In this document: in pieces, positions 59,932 to 64,000 of the stretch
Numbering within the stretch: position 1 is the stretch's first letter
Layout: every line of letters begins with the position of its first letter
Source: Meira nashicola
Lineage: Eukaryota; Basidiomycota; Exobasidiomycetes; Exobasidiales; Brachybasidiaceae
Assembly (NCBI GenBank): GCA_001600355.1
Contig: BCJU01000001.1
Span: forward strand, 1,633,178-1,697,177
Reading direction: 5' to 3'
Length of the DNA: 64,000 bases
The notes under the pieces: model-generated
Told to the model about the DNA's origin: nothing
Databases searched by the model: none
What the model saw: only the letters and a program-made list of their open reading frames with translations
Made by a program: the position numbers and the translations under genes

Positions 59932-61380
59932 TTATTCTGAATCAGAGCCTTTGTCCGTCTTTTCGACATCTTTCTTTGATTCTTTAGCTGCCTTTTCGGC
60001 CTCTTTTTTAGATGCTTGAGTTTGTTCGATATTTAAACTCTCAACGATATCCAAGATTGAACGTTGCAAAGCTTCTTTTGTTTCTTCGTCTCCTTGCAAC
60101 TTTGCACGTAATGATTGCATGGAAAAGGAGATGAATAATTCTTGTAAAAGAGCAAAAGACCAACCTTCAGTACTATCTACGATGTTTTTTGTTAAAGTAT
60201 CATCTTTAACGATTCTTAAAGATTCTTCTAAACGACCGTTAAACCAATGATTTAAATATTGTAATCGTTCATCAGGAGATGGACAATTAAACGTATACTT
60301 TCGATCAAACCTTGAAGGTCTACGTAAAAATGCATCATCCAATTTATCCGGATGATTAGTAGAAGCGATTAAAATGATTCCATCATTATTTGTCATTCCA
60401 TCAATTTCATTTAAAACGAAAGATCGAATTTTATCGCTTACCAAAGAATCCAGATCTTCAAGAATAAGGAAACAAGGTGCACAATTTCTTGCTTTATTAA
60501 ACACATTTCTCACTCCTTTTTCTGGAGTTCCCATTCTTCCTGTTTGAAATGATTTGACGTATAAGATTGGAATGTTTATATGATCTTGTACTAATGCTCG
60601 AATTGTTGCCGTCTTTCCGTTACCTGGAGGACCAAGTAATAAAATACCACGTTTCCATGCAATTCTCGCTTTATTGAATAATTCTTTTCCAGCAAAAAAA
60701 GTTTCAACATCTTTTGTCATACTTGCTAAAAGATGTTTAGGTAAAATGATATCATCCTTACGTGTATTTTTAACGGCATCAAACATCTTTTTATCTTTTT
60801 TCCAACGTTCATCAAACACCCAAACTTCATCTTGTAAAGCACGTTCCCAACGAGAAACTTCATCGAACAATTTACGGCCAAGAGAATGGTTATCTTGCCA
60901 AACCAAAAAAATGACTTCGTTAGTATCAAAGCCAGCTCGAACAATGAAGTTATAAAAGATCATTGGAACACTTTCATATTCGAATCGTAAAGTGCAATTT
61001 AACGGATTAAGAAAAGAAGCACCTTTATTTGGATCACCACTTCCCATAACATAACGTGCATTTGCTTCTTCGTATCTTGCATGTCTACCTTCACTTTTGT
61101 TCTTTGGTTGATCATCAGCATTCTCGTTCCATTTAACGTTTAAATGACCTTGTAATCCTTTCTCTCCTAAATCATTATCCAATTCTGTGATGGAAGAATC
61201 TAAAACATTTATACTGATCAAATAATCAATCAATCCAAACGAGTTACAACTTCCATCTTGTCTACATAAAATTTGCGCAGAAGGATGTTTTTGACGAATG
61301 TATGCATATAAATTGTATTCTGATTCATTCGGTAAAACCTCTAAACCTGGGAAATAATGTTTTTCGATATTGTTGGTCAT
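59932..61380 (-). CDS. AAA ATPase of BCS1-like type, role unknown
   Basis: A 482-residue protein. The N-terminal ~215 residues contain a non-catalytic domain (YIRQKHPSAQILCRQDG ... FEYESVPMIFYNFIVRAGFDTNEVIFLVWQDNHSLGRKLFDEVSRWERAL in pieces) that is beta-rich. The AAA module has Walker A GPPGNGKT at 250-257, Walker B FLILEDLDSL at about 304-313 and a second region of homology IASTNHPDKLDDAFLRRPSRFDRKYTF. The Walker B Asp-Glu order is altered to Glu-Asp, as in BCS1-type AAA proteins. There is no N-terminal membrane segment, so unlike Bcs1 it is probably not an inner-membrane translocase. The C-terminal ~55 residues are charged Lys/Glu tail. Cellular substrate unknown. Confidence 0.85.
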   Translation of the reverse strand: MTNNIEKHYFPGLEVLPNESEYNLYAYIRQKHPSAQILCRQDGSCNSFGLIDYLISINVLDSSITELDNDLGEKGLQGHLNVKWNENADDQPKNKSEGRHARYEEANARYVMGSGDPNKGASFLNPLNCTLRFEYESVPMIFYNFIVRAGFDTNEVIFLVWQDNHSLGRKLFDEVSRWERALQDEVWVFDERWKKDKKMFDAVKNTRKDDIILPKHLLASMTKDVETFFAGKELFNKARIAWKRGILLLGPPGNGKTATIRALVQDHINIPILYVKSFQTGRMGTPEKGVRNVFNKARNCAPCFLILEDLDSLVSDKIRSFVLNEIDGMTNNDGIILIASTNHPDKLDDAFLRRPSRFDRKYTFNCPSPDERLQYLNHWFNGRLEESLRIVKDDTLTKNIVDSTEGWSFALLQELFISFSMQSLRAKLQGDEETKEALQRSILDIVESLNIEQTQASKKEAEKAAKESKKDVEKTDKGSDSE

Positions 61381-62084
61381 CTTGTTTGATAATTTATAGA
61401 GCTTTATTCAATAATAGGATGAAGAAAAGAAAGGGGAAAAATCTTATCTAAGACCGCCAATTATATACCCTACCTCGATCGGGCATTTAAAATGTGCATA
61501 AAGTCACATAATGCTCAGCTGGAAGAGGCAGTGCACGGAAAGTGTGTCACAGCAAGGCAAAGAAGAAGTCCATGGAGAGTGTGACGTGTGACAGTTTATG
61601 CAGCAGCTGAGCAATTCATATTAAAGAGGAGAAAAGAATCATATGTATGAACCTTAAAGGTCAACGCAAATAAAAGTGCGGAGTGAAGTTGAAAAGAATG
61701 TGTGTACCAGTACTTTGGCCCAGAGAAAAGACGAGAAAGCGTAGTCAATTCGGCATTTCCCCATGGACGAAGTGTGTGCATGCAAACACGTTTCGAATCA
61801 AGCTAGCTATTCATGAAAGACTCAGCATTCAATCAAAGCTTTCAAAACACCTTCAAGGTTGTGTAAACAAGTGTCCGCCTGAATCATTTGCCGCTAGTAT
61901 GGTGTTATGTAATCCAACAAACGAAGGAGCCCGAGTCTGACGCGACAAAGCCCCAAATTCGGGCGTGTGTGGAGCAGAATTAACTTATATACCTAGTAAA
62001 CCCGAGACGTCAGATTTGACGTCAACAGATTCCTTCTCACAATCATCTCTCACTTTTTGGCATTGCAAGGTTTAATACCCTATC
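61381..62084. promoter_or_regulatory. Bidirectional promoter, AAA ATPase / ABC1-ADCK1 kinase
   Basis: A 704-bp region between divergent genes. It holds TGCATGCA at 61777-61784, an ACGTCA half-site at 62007-62012 and a full TGACGTCA palindrome at 62017-62024. Confidence 0.5.
62017..62024. promoter_or_regulatory. CRE/ATF-type palindrome
   Basis: TGACGTCA, the consensus of CREB/ATF bZIP factors, 61 bp upstream of the kinase ATG, with a second ACGTCA ten bases before it. Fungal ATF-type factors bind such sites under stress; function here is inferred. Confidence 0.45.
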
Positions 62085-64000
62085 ATGCTCGGGGTACGCA
62101 ATGCAGCCGTATGGCAGAGGGCTGGTTGCGGGATACCGGGATCCGCATTAAAGTGTTCAAGTCGGATACATGCGCCATCGGCATTCCGACAAATGCAAAA
62201 TTCAATCTGCGATGAGGCCAAATCGATACAAAGAAGACAAGCATACAGATCATTCAGTTCATCAAGATATTCTATGCAAGATGTAAAGCAAACACAATCA
62301 AATGTCGATAGCGGCAATGCATCAATTAAATTACAAAATGCAGCAAAAGATGTTCGTCCTTTTCGGAAAAAGTATCCGCCCATTAAACCATTACCGGAAA
62401 TGGAAAGTTTTGATCAACCTGCCGTTGCAAATCCAATTGAAACTGCTTTAGCTCATAAAAGATTCAGGAAACAAGCTCAAATTGCGGCTTACGTTCTTGG
62501 CGCTTTAGGTTTAGCAGGTGCAACCGTTTATTTCACATTCACAGTTGGAAAAGCAGATGATGGAAAGGAGTTGATCTTGGATCGACGGGAGCTGTCAAAC
62601 GTACAGCATGAACATGTTACCGTCAAAAATATGGCCATCACTCATGAAGAGCTCGAGAAACAGATTCGAGAAGCGCAAAAGGGTCAAAATCAAGGTAATT
62701 ATACCGTTTTAGCCATCAAACGATCAGCAACTATCGGAAAGGCAGTGATTTTATGCATGTGGGACTACAGACAAACTCTCAACAAGAAATACAAAGACAG
62801 AGCTGAAGAACAAGAAGAATTACGTCAATGCCATTTGAGATCTGCTCATCGAGTATTGGTGGCGCTGCAAGAGAATGGAGGACTGTACATCAAGCTCGGT
62901 CAACATTTATCTTCCATCATCCTACTTCCTCCGGAATGGACAAATACAATGAAACCCTTGCAAGACCAAAACACGCCTACACCACTTCCAGAGATGGAAG
63001 CAATGTTCCGCTCTGAGACCGGAAGAACTTTCAGTGAAGCCTTTAGCGAAATTGATGCGAAACCGATTGGAGTTGCAAGTTTAGCACAAGTGCACCGAGC
63101 TGTAGATCGTCAAACAGGCCAACAACTTGCTATTAAACTTATGCACCCGCAAGTTGAACGATTTAGTCAAGTAGATATGCAAACGGTCAATGTGCTGGTC
63201 CGATGGGTAAAACGAGCATTTCCCGATTTCGAATTCACATGGCTTGCTGAAGAAATGAATGAGAATATGCCTTTAGAGATGGACTTCCGACATGAAGCAG
63301 GAAATTCACGTAGGGCAGCGGAAGATTTTGCACAATACAGGAAAACTAGTGTTTACATCCCCAAAGTGCCTTGGGTATACAAGCGTGTCATGGCGATGGA
63401 ATTCGTTGATGGAAGGAGACCGGATGATTTGCAATATCTTTCCGACCATCATATCGATCGCAATCGAGTCAGTCAAGAATTGAGCAGAGCATTCTCACAA
63501 ATGCTGTACATGCACGGCTTCTTCCATGCTGATCCGCACGGAGGGAATGTGTTGATCCGTCCTGCACCGAAAGGAAGTCGTTCGCCATTCAATTTTGAGG
63601 TTGTATTATTGGATCATGGATTGTACTTTGATATCTCGCAAGACTTACGAACAAACTATGCTCGATTCTGGCTCGCACTACTCTCAAAAAGTACACCAAA
63701 AGTCATGGCAGAAAGAAGACGGTTGGCTAAATCGATTGCGAATATCGATGATGATCTTTACCACATTCTTGAGAGTGCCATCACCGGTCGAAGTGGATTG
63801 GAAGGAAGTGATGATAAAAACCCTAATGGAGTAGGGGGTGGAAAGAGAAAGAGTAGTCTTTTGGACTTAGATAGTGGATCGGAAATGACGGATGAAGAAC
63901 AAGAACATATTCGTAAAACAGTGATGGAAAAGGAAGGTCTTTTCATTGATATTTTGAAAGTTCTAAGACAGGTGCCAAGACGAATGTTAATGGTGTTAAA
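62085..64000 (+). CDS. MCP2: ABC1/ADCK1-type mitochondrial atypical kinase (MCP2-like), 3' partial
   Basis: An open frame from the ATG at 62085 to the right edge, at least 638 residues with no stop, so the C-terminus is outside the window. The N-terminal ~60 residues are basic and Ser/Arg-rich (mitochondrial presequence); a membrane segment lies at about 127-150 (AAYVLGALGLAGATVYFTF). The UbiB/ABC1 kinase-like domain carries KLGQ at 270-273 (family KxGQ motif), KPIGVASLAQVHRA as the Ala-rich nucleotide loop, AIKLMHP with the beta-3 Lys, HADPHGGN at 481-488 (catalytic-loop Asp483 and Asn488) and LLDHG at 508-512. The DHG variant and the KLGQ N-terminus fit the ADCK1 branch, whose yeast member Mcp2 is tied to mitochondrial lipid and coenzyme Q homeostasis. 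Confidence 0.88.
   Translation, partial: MLGVRNAAVWQRAGCGIPGSALKCSSRIHAPSAFRQMQNSICDEAKSIQRRQAYRSFSSSRYSMQDVKQTQSNVDSGNASIKLQNAAKDVRPFRKKYPPIKPLPEMESFDQPAVANPIETALAHKRFRKQAQIAAYVLGALGLAGATVYFTFTVGKADDGKELILDRRELSNVQHEHVTVKNMAITHEELEKQIREAQKGQNQGNYTVLAIKRSATIGKAVILCMWDYRQTLNKKYKDRAEEQEELRQCHLRSAHRVLVALQENGGLYIKLGQHLSSIILLPPEWTNTMKPLQDQNTPTPLPEMEAMFRSETGRTFSEAFSEIDAKPIGVASLAQVHRAVDRQTGQQLAIKLMHPQVERFSQVDMQTVNVLVRWVKRAFPDFEFTWLAEEMNENMPLEMDFRHEAGNSRRAAEDFAQYRKTSVYIPKVPWVYKRVMAMEFVDGRRPDDLQYLSDHHIDRNRVSQELSRAFSQMLYMHGFFHADPHGGNVLIRPAPKGSRSPFNFEVVLLDHGLYFDISQDLRTNYARFWLALLSKSTPKVMAERRRLAKSIANIDDDLYHILESAITGRSGLEGSDDKNPNGVGGGKRKSSLLDLDSGSEMTDEEQEHIRKTVMEKEGLFIDILKVLRQVPRRMLMVL

Overview
This window comes from a fungal nuclear genome, most likely a basidiomycete of the yeast or smut-relative kind. 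Support: compact AT-leaning DNA with long, mostly intronless genes on both strands; short spliceosomal introns (57 to 74 nt) with GTGAGT, GTAAGT or GTACGT donors and YAG-type acceptors; and eukaryote-specific genes (inner kinetochore CENP-I/Mis6, Ras-GAP Ira/neurofibromin, Rpt5, Gle1, Golgi pH regulator, Ogg1, complex I assembly factor NDUFAF3). Several large low-complexity proteins have no recognisable family. I cannot fix the species.

Layout. 0-27 kb is a dense housekeeping block: a truncated mitochondrial-type gene at the left edge (-), PDA1 (-), CENP-I/MIS6 (+), mitoribosomal uL14m (-, two exons), the 8.8-kb intronless IRA/NF1 Ras-GAP (+), COX20 (+), a newly assembled two-exon gene for a small 8-cysteine secreted protein (+), NDUFAF3 (+, three exons), UGP1 (-, two exons), RPT5 (-), an unknown 843-aa protein (+) and TCTP (-, two exons). 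27-44 kb is gene-poor and accessory in character. It holds a secreted repeat protein interrupted by an assembly gap (-), a cytosolic-type cytochrome c/ascorbate peroxidase (+), a 3-kb stretch with no recognisable gene, a Ser-rich unknown (+), a secreted lytic-transglycosylase/lysozyme-like protein (+), a secreted esterase (+) and a tail-to-tail pair of paralogous Baeyer-Villiger-type monooxygenases. 44-64 kb is housekeeping again: OGG1 (-) and GLE1 (+) from a shared promoter, a 68-aa protein split over five exons (+), three long disordered unknowns (-), the Golgi pH regulator (+), a BCS1-like AAA ATPase (-) and an ABC1/ADCK1-type mitochondrial kinase (+) running off the right edge.

Several genes serve mitochondria (PDA1, uL14m, COX20, NDUFAF3, ADCK1/MCP2-like), but they are not arranged as an operon or cluster. 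The most functionally coherent local group is the run of secreted or oxidative genes at 27.6-44 kb: repeat-rich surface protein, peroxidase, lysozyme-like protein, esterase and flavin monooxygenases. It looks like an environment- or niche-facing region. No tRNA, rRNA, CRISPR array or intact transposon was recognised. Calls rest on reading motifs and splice signals; no database search was run.
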